Of a stretch of DNA of 53,851 nucleotides, positions 15,861 to 26,129 are shown in pieces. The position numbers and the translations under genes are program-made. Source of the DNA: Solirubrobacterales bacterium (GTDB lineage Bacteria > Actinomycetota > Thermoleophilia > Solirubrobacterales > Solirubrobacteraceae); the NCBI GenBank assembly GCA_019247075.1, contig JAFAPR010000216.1:1-53851 (forward strand), in the 5' to 3' direction. Within the stretch, counting starts at the first letter, position 1, and each line of letters opens with the position of its first letter. The notes under the pieces were generated by a model that worked only from the letters and a program-made list of their open reading frames with translations, ran no database searches and had not been told where the DNA came from.

Positions 15861-16595
15861 CTATCCCGACGGACCGCGTTCTCGGCGAGCGGCGTACAAG
15901 AGGACCGCCGCGACGGCTCCAACGCCCAGCGATGAGACCTTCCCCCGCATCGGTACGTGGAGCAGCAAATCGCAGGCTGCCGCCACGCGCGGGCGCATCC
16001 CCTTCCCCTCCGAGCCCAGTACCAGCACCGCGCCGCCGGCGAAGTCGACCTCGTCGTAGGCGACAGGGGCATCGGCGTCGGCTCCGTAGCACCACAGTGA
16101 GGCTGCCTTCGCCTCGCTGAGAAAGTCGACCAGGTTGCGAACGCGGGCGATGGGAAGATGCTCGACGGCCCCTGCCGACGCTTTGCAGACCGCGGCGGTC
16201 ACGCCTGCCGTGCGCCGTTCGGGCAACACCACCCCGCTCGCGCCGGCGCACTCGGCCGTTCTGCATATTGAGCCTAGATTCTGAGGATCCTGGACCTGGT
16301 CGAGCGCGACGATCAGCGGCTCGGGCCGGGAGAGCAGGTCGGCGCCGTCGAGATACCGAAACGGCTCGACCTCCGCGCAGATGCCTTGATGGGCTCCAGA
16401 GCCGCATAGCGCCTCGATCTCCGCGGCGGGCGCGACGATCATCTCGGGCGCAGCGGTCCCCGGCGACATTCGCTGGCCGGCATTACCTCCCCCGAGCCGG
16501 GGCTCGCGCGCGGCGGTCTTCGTCGCCCACACCCGCAGCACCTGCCGTGGTCCGCGCAGCGCCTCGCGAACCGGGTTGCGGCCGTAGACGATCAT
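15861..16595 (-). CDS. rlmB: RlmB-type 23S rRNA 2'-O-methyltransferase (SpoU/TrmH family)
   Basis: 244 residues. An N-terminal substrate-binding part (MIVYGRNPVREALRG) is followed by a SPOUT domain with LDQVQDPQNLGSICRTAECAGA (motif 1), VLGSEGKGMRPRVAAACD (motif 2) and VPMRGKVSSLGVGAVAAVLLY (motif 3). It methylates a 23S rRNA guanosine ribose using SAM. The usual SLNVS of motif 3 reads SLGVG here, with the asparagine replaced, a deviation worth noting. ATG 16595 overlaps the cysS stop (ATGA). Confidence 0.9.
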   Translation of the reverse strand: MIVYGRNPVREALRGPRQVLRVWATKTAAREPRLGGGNAGQRMSPGTAAPEMIVAPAAEIEALCGSGAHQGICAEVEPFRYLDGADLLSRPEPLIVALDQVQDPQNLGSICRTAECAGASGVVLPERRTAGVTAAVCKASAGAVEHLPIARVRNLVDFLSEAKAASLWCYGADADAPVAYDEVDFAGGAVLVLGSEGKGMRPRVAAACDLLLHVPMRGKVSSLGVGAVAAVLLYAARRERGPSG

Positions 16596-17962
16596 CGCCC
16601 CAGGGGCAGGAGCTCCGGTCCGGTTGGGCTGTCGCGAACCTCCCACCCCAGGGCTGTGATGCGTTCGCGGACCGCGTCGGCCTCCTGGTAATCGCGCGCT
16701 CGGCGCAGCCGTTCCCGCTCCTCCAGAAGCTCGAGCACGTCCGAGGGCGGTTCGCGCTCGTCCTCGCCGAGCAGGTTCTCCAAAGCGAGCACGGAGAGCA
16801 TCTCGCGCAGGTCTGCATCTCCCACGGCCGCCGGTGCCCCGCTCGCCCGGTCGCGGTTGGCCTCCCGCACCCAATCGAAGACGGCGGCCAGAGCGGCCGG
16901 GGTGTGGAAGTCATCCGCGAGCGCCTCGAAGAACCGCTCCCGCAGCGGCGCCGACCACCGCGGAGAGGATCCGACGGTGAGGCCTCGGGCGGCGTCCCTG
17001 ATCCGTCTCACCCCTACCTGCGCCGCGGCCAGGTGTTCGGGGTCGAACTCGAGCGGTTGGCGGTAATGGCCACCGCAGAGGTAGAGGATGAGAGCGTCGC
17101 GTCCGTAGGTCGAGATCGCCTCGTGCAGCAGGAAGATATTGCCGCCGGACTTGGCCATCTTCTCCCGGTCGAGGTTGACCATCCCGTTGTGAACCCACAG
17201 CCGGGCGAGCGGCGTTCCGCGGGCCGCTTCGGTCTGCGCGGCCTCGTTCTCGTGGTGGGGGAAGATGAGGTCGCTGCCTCCGCCGTGGACCTCGAACACC
17301 AACCCCAGGAGCTGCTCCGCCATCGCCGAGCACTCGATGTGCCACCCAGGGCGACCTCTACCCCAGGGCGACTCCCACGAACTGTCCTCGCCGGGCTTGT
17401 AGGCTTTCCACAGGGCGAAGTCGGCCGGATCACGCTTGCGCTTCGCGCCTTGCACTCCCTCGCCCTGGTCAAGCTCCTCCACGCGCCGATGAGAGAGTTG
17501 TCCGTACGGCGGGTACGACGAGACCGAGAAGTAGACATCGCCGTCCGCGGGGTAGGCGTGACTCGACTTGACCAGTTGCTCGATCAGCTCGATTATGGGC
17601 TCGATCATCTCGCTGGCCAGAGGCTCATGGTCGGGCCTGCCGAGTTCGAGCGCGTCGGTGTCCTGCACATACTCTTCGGTCATCGCGGCGGCCAACTCGA
17701 TACTGCTGAGCGGGGTGTCGCGGGCCGCCGCGTAAATCTTGTCGTTGATATCGGTGATGTTCATGACGAGAGTGACTTCGAAGCCCTCGTGCACAAGGAA
17801 CCGTTTGAGTAGCGAGAACACGACGTACGGCCGGGCGTTGCCGACGTGAATGCGCCCGTAGACGGTGGGCCCGCAGACGTAGATTCCGACCCGCCCGGGC
17901 TGACGAGGCTGCAATGGTCTAAGTCCGCCGGTCAGCGTGTCGTGGAGCAAGATCTGACGCAC
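16592..17962 (-). CDS. cysS: Cysteinyl-tRNA synthetase
   Basis: 456 residues, class I synthetase. Zinc ligand in YVCGPTVYGRIHVGNAR, which also holds the HIGH signature (HVGN). Further motifs are GRPGWHIECSAM, HHENEAAQ and the KMSKS loop as KMAKSGGN. A C-terminal helical domain ends in RRARDYQEADAVRERITALGWEVRDSP. GTG 17962 starts directly before ILLHDTLTGGLRPL; the longer frame overlaps ispF. It charges tRNA-Cys. Order ispF-cysS-rlmB-sigH as in Bacillus (which also has gltX and cysE). Confidence 0.95.
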   Translation of the reverse strand: MRQILLHDTLTGGLRPLQPRQPGRVGIYVCGPTVYGRIHVGNARPYVVFSLLKRFLVHEGFEVTLVMNITDINDKIYAAARDTPLSSIELAAAMTEEYVQDTDALELGRPDHEPLASEMIEPIIELIEQLVKSSHAYPADGDVYFSVSSYPPYGQLSHRRVEELDQGEGVQGAKRKRDPADFALWKAYKPGEDSSWESPWGRGRPGWHIECSAMAEQLLGLVFEVHGGGSDLIFPHHENEAAQTEAARGTPLARLWVHNGMVNLDREKMAKSGGNIFLLHEAISTYGRDALILYLCGGHYRQPLEFDPEHLAAAQVGVRRIRDAARGLTVGSSPRWSAPLRERFFEALADDFHTPAALAAVFDWVREANRDRASGAPAAVGDADLREMLSVLALENLLGEDEREPPSDVLELLEERERLRRARDYQEADAVRERITALGWEVRDSPTGPELLPLGR

Positions 17963-17990
17963 CGCACCGCACCCTAGCGGGGCCTGTAAC

Positions 17991-18500
17991 TCAGCGGAGG
18001 CGAGCGGAGCGCACGGTCGCGACCGCCACGGCGGCGATTCCCTCCTCGCGTCCGACGAACCCCATCCCCTCGCCGCGAGTGGCCTTGATGCTGACGTGCT
18101 CGCCTGGAAGGCCCAGCGCCGAGCCGAGGCGCGCGCGTATGGCCCCACGAACCGGCGCGATCGCCGGCCGCTCTATCACGATCGTCGCGTCTACGTGGTC
18201 CACCGTCAGCCCGCGCTCCGAGAGCATCGCGACGGTGGCGTGCAGCAGCGCGATCGAGTCCGCTTCCCGGTAGCGCTCGTCGGTATCGGGAAAGTGATGG
18301 CCGATGTCCTCGAGCCCGGCGGCTCCCAGCAGCGCATCGATGACCGCATGCGTGACGACGTCGGCGTCTGAGTGTCCCTCCAGACCGCGCGGGTGATCGA
18401 GCTCGACGCCGCCCAGGACGAGCCGTCGCCCCTCCGCGAAGCGGTGGGAGTCGTAACCGATGCCGGTGCGCACGCCGCCGGGCAGCGACTCTCCGTTCAT
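17991..18500 (-). CDS. ispF: IspF, 2-C-methyl-D-erythritol 2,4-cyclodiphosphate synthase
   Basis: 169 residues. GIGYDSHRFAEGR carries the zinc ligands Asp and His (DSH). LEGHSDADVVTHAVIDALLGAAGLEDIGHHFPDTD is the active-site core, and KATRGEGMGFVGREEGIAA is near the end. It closes the ring of CDP-ME phosphate in the MEP pathway. ATG 18500 overlaps the ispD stop (ATGA), as in many bacteria where ispD and ispF are joined. Confidence 0.96.
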   Translation of the reverse strand: MNGESLPGGVRTGIGYDSHRFAEGRRLVLGGVELDHPRGLEGHSDADVVTHAVIDALLGAAGLEDIGHHFPDTDERYREADSIALLHATVAMLSERGLTVDHVDATIVIERPAIAPVRGAIRARLGSALGLPGEHVSIKATRGEGMGFVGREEGIAAVAVATVRSARLR

Positions 18501-19180
18501 AGCGCGAGGCCCGCTCCCGCCAGCAGCAGTTCCGCAAGGCGGAGATCCGTCTGCGTCGTGACCTTGAAGTTGAGCTCGTACGAGGCGACGATCCGCACCG
18601 CCCCGCCGGCGCGCTCGATCAGCCATGCCTCGTCCGTGGCAGCAGCTAGGACCTCCTCCGGGGAGTCGCGCAGTACCCGCTCAAGCGCCTCTCGCCTGAA
18701 CACTTGCGGAGTCTGCGCCGCCCAGAGGCGAGTCCGCTCGAGCGTGCGCCTGACCGTGTGCCCGTCGCCGCCGATCTCTTTGACAGTATCTGCAACTGCC
18801 GCGGCGGCGATCACCGCGTCGACGCGGTGGCGCTCGATTTCTTGGAGGGCCGCAGCGAACACAGTTGCCGGCGCGAGCGGCCTCGCCGCGTCGTGGACGA
18901 TCACCGGCGCCCCCCGGCCGACTGCGTGAAGCGCCGCGCGGACCGACTGCGAACGGACAGCGCCGCCGGCCACGCACTTGACGCCCGGGAACTCCTCTCC
19001 AGCACGAGCCATGATCTCCGGCGGCAGAGCGAGGGCGATGTCGGTGACGGCGTCCAGCGAGCGCACCGTGTCCAGGCTCCATTGGACCAAGGGCTTGCCC
19101 GCCACCGTGACCAGCGCCTTGGGCGTATCGAGCTTCAGGCGCTCGCCACGGCCCGCGGCGACGATCAGCGCGACCGCCAT
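18497..19180 (-). CDS. ispD: IspD, 2-C-methyl-D-erythritol 4-phosphate cytidylyltransferase
   Basis: 227 residues with the nucleotidyltransferase signature IVAAGRGERLKLDTPKAL (the usual Gly-Ser pair is relaxed here), VIVHDAARPL, and the late TDEAWLIERAGGAVRIV segment. It makes CDP-ME from MEP and CTP. ATG 19180 is preceded by GGGAGGG. It is co-transcribed with ispF and probably with carD, 34 bases upstream. Confidence 0.95.
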   Translation of the reverse strand: MAVALIVAAGRGERLKLDTPKALVTVAGKPLVQWSLDTVRSLDAVTDIALALPPEIMARAGEEFPGVKCVAGGAVRSQSVRAALHAVGRGAPVIVHDAARPLAPATVFAAALQEIERHRVDAVIAAAAVADTVKEIGGDGHTVRRTLERTRLWAAQTPQVFRREALERVLRDSPEEVLAAATDEAWLIERAGGAVRIVASYELNFKVTTQTDLRLAELLLAGAGLAL

Positions 19181-19214
19181 CGCACCCTCCCCAAGAGGAG
19201 GATCCGGTCTATCG

Positions 19215-19913
19215 CTACTCCGGCGAGAGGGCTAACTCGCTCTCGGAGCTGCGCGAGCTCCCGTTGTTCGAGCCCACTTTGCCGCCGCTGGCGGCCGCAG
19301 CGGCAGCGGCGGTCCCGGCCTTACTCCCCGAAGGACGCAGCTTGCCGTTGGTCGTGGCGACCCTGCCGTTGCGAGCCGGGGCGCCTCCCGGATCGTAATT
19401 CTCCAGCAGGAGCGAGTCGAGGTGGTGCTCCACCTGCTCGGCCGTCATCGCAAGCGCGTACATCAGCTCCGATGCGAGGATCTTCCTCGCCCGCGTGAAC
19501 ATCTGCTTCTCGCCCGTGGAGAGACCCTTCTCCGCCTCACGAATCGCGAGGTTGCGAACGACCTCGGCCAGCTCATACACATCTCCCGTCTTGATCTTGT
19601 CCCGGTTGTGCTTGAAGCGACGGTTCCAGTTCTTGGGCATCTCCGAGCACTCGTCCTGAAGCACGGCGAGCACCTTCTTGACCGTGTCCTCGTCGATCAC
19701 GCGGCGCAGCCCTGCGAGGGCGGCGTTAGCCGTGGGAACCATCACCGTCATATCGTTGTGAAGGATCTTGAGCGTGAGGTACTCACGCCGCTCACCCAGT
19801 ACTTCCTTGACCTCCTTGCGCACTACCTGCCCGGCCCCATGATGCGGATACACGACGCTGTCGCCGATCGAGAACTCGATCGTCTCGATCGTCTCGACCG
19901 CCTCCAGCGCCAC
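19215..19913 (-). CDS. carD: CarD-family transcription regulator
   Basis: 232 residues from GTG 19913. The N-terminal RNA-polymerase-interacting domain (FSIGDSVVYPHHGAGQVVRKEVKEVLGERREYLTLKI, ~14-60) is followed by the DNA-binding helical domain with the WNRRFKHNRDKIKTGDVYELAEVVRNL motif. A low-complexity Gly/Ser/Ala tail of ~50 residues has no family counterpart I know. CarD stabilises the open promoter complex. A strong AGGAGG lies 27 bases further upstream, five bases before an in-frame ATC at 19940-19938. An ATC start would add nine residues (MTELIEEHA) and is a serious alternative. Confidence 0.93.
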   Translation of the reverse strand: MALEAVETIETIEFSIGDSVVYPHHGAGQVVRKEVKEVLGERREYLTLKILHNDMTVMVPTANAALAGLRRVIDEDTVKKVLAVLQDECSEMPKNWNRRFKHNRDKIKTGDVYELAEVVRNLAIREAEKGLSTGEKQMFTRARKILASELMYALAMTAEQVEHHLDSLLLENYDPGGAPARNGRVATTNGKLRPSGSKAGTAAAAAAASGGKVGSNNGSSRSSESELALSPE

Positions 19914-19984
19914 AGCGTGCTCTTCGATTAGTTCTGTGATGGTGTCCTCCTCTTACTCACGCCAGCGCACGAGGTGCCGGCTTC

Positions 19985-21100
19985 CTAGGTCTGCAGGTAC
20001 CGGTCCACGAGGTTGATCTCCTGCTGGCGGCGTAGACCCTCCCGGATGTCCTTTGCCCGGATGTCGCCCACCCCCTCGACCGTCTCCAGTTCGCCGTCTG
20101 TGGCTGCAAGCAGCTCCTCGAGGCCCCCGAACTCCTCCACGATCCGCTCTACCACAAGCTTCGGTAGCCGTGGAATCCGGCCGAGGATGCGGATTCCGCG
20201 TGGCGACACCGGATAGTCGAGCGTATTGAGCTTGCGGTCGTAACCGAGCAGCTCAGCGAGCCGGCCGAAATCCAGTAGGTCCTGGTGCGACAAGCGAACC
20301 AACTGGTTCAGCGCGCCTTGGTAATTGTGGTCTAAGTCGTCCACGAGATAGTCGTGGACAAGCGCCGCCTTGTCCGCGGAGACGCCTACCATGGTCTCGT
20401 CGAGCTGCATTTCGATCAGTCTTCCCTCCGATCCCAGCTCGACGATGTGACGCTCGATTTCCGCGGCCATGCGGGTAACGAGCTCGGCCCGCTGGAGGAC
20501 CGTCAACACATCGTGCAACGTGACGCCGCCCTCGAACTCCAGCGCCGTGAGCCTGGTCGAGACCTGATCCAGCCGGCTGCGGTACTTGTCCAGCGTGGCC
20601 AGCCCCTGATTGGCCTTGGCAAGGACGACCGGGATGTCATCGAGGATGTACTTGATCGCGTCCACGAACAGCGAGACGACCTCGCGGCGTTCGGAAATCG
20701 CGATCACCAGCGCGTCCGTCTGCTTGGCCGTGCGAGCCGCGGTCCGATGGCGTGTGCCGGTCTCGAGCGTCAGGATCGTGGGGTCCGGCGTCAGCTGGAC
20801 GTTGGCATGGACGATCTTGGTCGCGTTGGAATTGAGCACGATCGCGCCGTCCATCTTCGCCAGCTCGTACAGAAAAGCGGGCGAGTAGTCGAGCTCGAGC
20901 TTGATGCCCCCCGAGAACAGGAACGCCAGTTCATCTGGGTCGCCGATCACGATCATGCCGCCGGTGCGCGCGTGCTGGATGTTGTCCAGCCCCTCGCGCA
21001 ACGCTGTTCCGGGTGCCACCATCTCCAGCGCCCTGACGAGGCGGGACGTCTGGCGAGACTCGAGCTCTGTGGTGAGCTCTTCCCCGGGACGTGGCGCCAT
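19985..21100 (-). CDS. disA: DisA, DNA-integrity-scanning diadenylate cyclase
   Basis: 371 residues. The N-terminal diadenylate cyclase domain has the DGA motif at 84-86 (KMDGAIVLN) and RHRTA at 117-121. A middle helical spine follows, and the C-terminal DNA-binding helix-hairpin-helix is visible as ELETVEGVGDIRAKDIREGLRR. It makes cyclic di-AMP and pauses at branched DNA. ATG 21100. It sits directly after radA in its own direction, as in Bacillus, where RadA and DisA interact. Confidence 0.96.
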   Translation of the reverse strand: MAPRPGEELTTELESRQTSRLVRALEMVAPGTALREGLDNIQHARTGGMIVIGDPDELAFLFSGGIKLELDYSPAFLYELAKMDGAIVLNSNATKIVHANVQLTPDPTILTLETGTRHRTAARTAKQTDALVIAISERREVVSLFVDAIKYILDDIPVVLAKANQGLATLDKYRSRLDQVSTRLTALEFEGGVTLHDVLTVLQRAELVTRMAAEIERHIVELGSEGRLIEMQLDETMVGVSADKAALVHDYLVDDLDHNYQGALNQLVRLSHQDLLDFGRLAELLGYDRKLNTLDYPVSPRGIRILGRIPRLPKLVVERIVEEFGGLEELLAATDGELETVEGVGDIRAKDIREGLRRQQEINLVDRYLQT

Positions 21101-21202
21101 GAAGGCCGATTTTACCCTTGGCGGAGGGGTTTCGCGTCGCCGCCGGGCCCTCGCGCCGTGATCTCCTGCTCGCGTTTCGGCGCGCTCGCGACCAACGCGT
21201 CC

Positions 21203-22591
21203 TCAAGCAGCCGCTTGGCTCTCGCTCGCTCGCGTGCCCTCCAACTGCTGTCGCTCGAACGCGACCGCGAGCGCGTCGTGGAGCGTGCCGTGGGACTCGG
21301 GCGACAGCACGGGGTCGAGGCCGAAGCGGCGCGCCTCTGCCAGCCTCCGCTCGCCGTGGGCGACGGTACGGAGCTCACCTGTCAAGCCCAGCTCGCCGAA
21401 GCACGCAAGCGGCAGTGATCGATCGGCGCCCCCCAAGCGCGCCCCTTTCGCCGCGCTCGCGACGGCCAGCGCGATCGCCAGGTCGGCACCCGGCTCGTCC
21501 ACGCGCACCCCACCGACCACATTGACGAACACATCGGCCACGCCGAGGCCGATCCCCGCATGGCGACCAAGCACCGCGAGCACCAGGGCAAGTCGGTTCC
21601 GGTCAAGACCCGAGGCAACGCGCCGCGGCGGCACGAGCTCTGAGCGCGACACCAGCGCCTGGACTTCCACCAGCAGGGGGCGCGAACCCTCCATCGCGCA
21701 GAGGACGACGCTCCCAGGAGCGCGCGTGGCCTCGCCAACGAACCGAGCGGAGGCGTCGAGCACCTCGACCAAGCCGTGGTCGCGCATCTCGAAAACTCCC
21801 GTCTTTTCGATCGAGCCAAACCGGTTCTTGACGGCTCTCAGGGTGCGGAAGGTGCGCTCGCGCTCCCCCTCGAACTGGAGCACGCAGTCGACCAGGTGTT
21901 CGAGTGCCATCGGTCCCGCGAGCGCCCCGTCCTTGGTCACGTGACCGACGAGCAGGACCGCGATCGTGCGGGCCTTGGCCACGCGCATGAGCTCGGCGAC
22001 AACCTCCCTGACTTGCGCGACCGAGCCGGCCGCGCTCTGGAGCTCGCCCGAACGCAATGCCTGCACCGAATCGATCACGCACACCTTGGGCCGTTCGCGG
22101 TCGAGCGTCGCGCTCACCGCCTCGAGCTCCGTCGCGGCGATCACCGGCACGGCGAGGGGCCTTCCCTCGCGCAGGCGCTGTGCGCGCAGCCGGATCTGGG
22201 CGGCGGACTCCTCCGCGGAGACGTACAGCGTGCGCGACTCCGCGGCGGCCAGGTTTCCCAGGACCATCGTGGTCAAGGTTGACTTGCCGATCCCGGGGGC
22301 GCCGCCGATCAACACCAGCGACCCCGGCACGAGCCCGCCGCCGAGCACGCGGTCGAGCTCGCGGATCCCGGTGCTGAGACGGGGCTCCCGCGCGGTCGCG
22401 ACGTCCTCCAGCGCGACGGGCTCGATTGCCCGCCCGGCGGTTTGGCGGCCGCGGTCAGTCGAGCGCGTCTCCAGGCGGCGAGCCTCTTCGACAAGCGTGT
22501 TCCATTCCCTGCAGGCAGGACACCGCCCGGCCCAGCGCGGCGTCTCGCTGCCACACGCCGAGCAGACGAAGATCGAGGAGGTTCGGACCAT
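21203..22591 (-). CDS. radA: RadA, DNA repair/recombination ATPase
   Basis: 462 residues. N-terminal C4 zinc finger (C10, C13, C24, C27 in VCSACGSETPRWAGRCPAC). RecA-like core with Walker A GGAPGIGKST and the RadA-specific KNRFG motif (VKNRFGSIEKTGVFEM). C-terminal Lon-protease-like domain (VFVNVVGGVRVDEPGADLAIALAVASA). It branch-migrates recombination intermediates. ATG 22591. It is separated from clpC by ~180 bases that hold a strong hairpin. Confidence 0.96.
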   Translation of the reverse strand: MVRTSSIFVCSACGSETPRWAGRCPACREWNTLVEEARRLETRSTDRGRQTAGRAIEPVALEDVATAREPRLSTGIRELDRVLGGGLVPGSLVLIGGAPGIGKSTLTTMVLGNLAAAESRTLYVSAEESAAQIRLRAQRLREGRPLAVPVIAATELEAVSATLDRERPKVCVIDSVQALRSGELQSAAGSVAQVREVVAELMRVAKARTIAVLLVGHVTKDGALAGPMALEHLVDCVLQFEGERERTFRTLRAVKNRFGSIEKTGVFEMRDHGLVEVLDASARFVGEATRAPGSVVLCAMEGSRPLLVEVQALVSRSELVPPRRVASGLDRNRLALVLAVLGRHAGIGLGVADVFVNVVGGVRVDEPGADLAIALAVASAAKGARLGGADRSLPLACFGELGLTGELRTVAHGERRLAEARRFGLDPVLSPESHGTLHDALAVAFERQQLEGTRASESQAAA

Positions 22592-22685
22592 GTCGGGACT
22601 TTATGACGCGGGGCCGACGTGACGGCCGAAGTCCTGAAAGCTCGCCCCACATTCGTTGCGCGGCTTGACTACTCCTCGCCAGATC

Positions 22686-22734
22686 GAGGCTGGGCGAATA
22701 AACGACAGCGGGCGTCGTTTATTCGCCCAGCCTC
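22686..22734. repeat. Perfect 21-bp hairpin between clpC and radA
   Basis: Arms 22686-22706 and 22714-22734 are perfectly complementary over 21 bases with a 7-base loop (AGCGGGC). The arms start GAGGCTGGGCGA on the left and end CGCCCAGCCTC on the right, with an AT-rich centre. There is no U-tract on either side. It lies 36 bases after the clpC stop. It may be a rho-dependent pause, an RNA-stabilising 3' structure, or a miniature repeat element. Confidence 0.85.
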
Positions 22735-22770
22735 CCCAGGCGGGCGCACGAGAACCGCTGAAAAGAGCGC

Positions 22771-25338
<2,568 letters not shown>

Positions 25339-25371
25339 GGCTGCGGTGGGCTAAAGGCGGGTCTTGGATGA

Positions 25372-25386
25372 ATCATCGACGATGAT
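25372..25386. promoter_or_regulatory. Inverted repeat in the clpC upstream region
   Basis: ATCATCG and CGATGAT flank a single A, 34-48 bases upstream of the clpC start. The 266-base region 25339-25604 holds no gene that I can support, so it is the likely clpC promoter region. On the minus strand TATCAT in this repeat could serve as a -10. The repeat does not match the HAIR or CtsR consensus that I know. Confidence 0.4.
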
Positions 25387-25604
25387 AGAGACGACTCTCG
25401 CTGGTACCTATTGCTTCCCGGTTACGAAGGGTGTCATTCGGGGACGTCGACGGTCCGGCTTCGCCGCGATGCTCCGCCCTGAGGCCGATGTCGCAGCGAG
25501 ACCGGGACTGTTCTCGGGCCATGGGCCAGTCTACCAACCCGGGTCGCGGCTCCCGCCGGGTCAGCCGGCGCCGTCCCCGCGGCGCTGCCAGGTGGCGTAC
25601 GCGC

Positions 25605-26003
25605 TCACCGGCTCGTCACCGAGTCGATCTTCCACTGGCCGGATTCCTTGACGAAGTGGAAGATGCCGCTGCCTTGACCCGGCGCTGATGCCTTCAAGGT
25701 CGCCGTGTTGCCCTTGACTTCGACGTGGTCGATCCGCAGTCCAGGGGGGAGCGAGACGCTGTGCTGGCTTGTGTGAGCGCGGCACGTGGCCAGCGCGGCC
25801 TGGTAGTTCGCCTGGCCGGTGTTCTCGACTGCATAGCGTTTAGAGAACAGCTCGCAGGCGGCGGGGTTTCGGTCGGCCAGCTCGTGTACCACCTTATTGA
25901 ACGTGCTGCGTACGCCTTGCTGGTTGCTGGCCGTCCCGCCGCCACCGCAGCCGGCGGCGGCCATGGCTACCAGCCCGATGGCGAGCGAGGCCTTGGTCTT
26001 CAT
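25605..26003 (-). CDS. Putative lipoprotein
   Basis: 132 residues with a clear lipoprotein signal: short basic start (MKTKAS), hydrophobic stretch LAIGLVAMAAAGC with lipobox cysteine near 20, then a glycine-rich linker. The rest (VRSTFNKVVHELADRNPAACELFSKRYA ... FHFVKESGQWKIDSV) resembles extracytoplasmic NTF2-like domains found in actinobacterial lipoproteins. ATG 26003 is preferred over GTG 26006 because GGGA then has normal spacing. No specific function can be given. It lies between lysS and clpC. Confidence 0.75.
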   Translation of the reverse strand: MKTKASLAIGLVAMAAAGCGGGGTASNQQGVRSTFNKVVHELADRNPAACELFSKRYAVENTGQANYQAALATCRAHTSQHSVSLPPGLRIDHVEVKGNTATLKASAPGQGSGIFHFVKESGQWKIDSVTSR

Positions 26004-26129
26004 CACTTTCCCTTTCGCCCTCCGCGACGCACCTGGTCTCCGGTCAGGCGGGCCAGGGTACAGGAGTTCGTGAAGCGATCCCGGCAGCCGGCCTAGTGGC
26101 CGCCACGGTCACATTCGAGCGGCCTCCGA

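Noticed and set aside
16595-16874. N-terminal extension of RlmB
   Set aside because: Overlaps cysS; composition is Gly/Arg-rich shadow and the ATGA junction marks the true start.
16268-17812. 514-residue plus-strand frame opposite cysS/rlmB
   Set aside because: Long open antisense frame caused by high GC; no motif, and the opposite strand has conserved genes.
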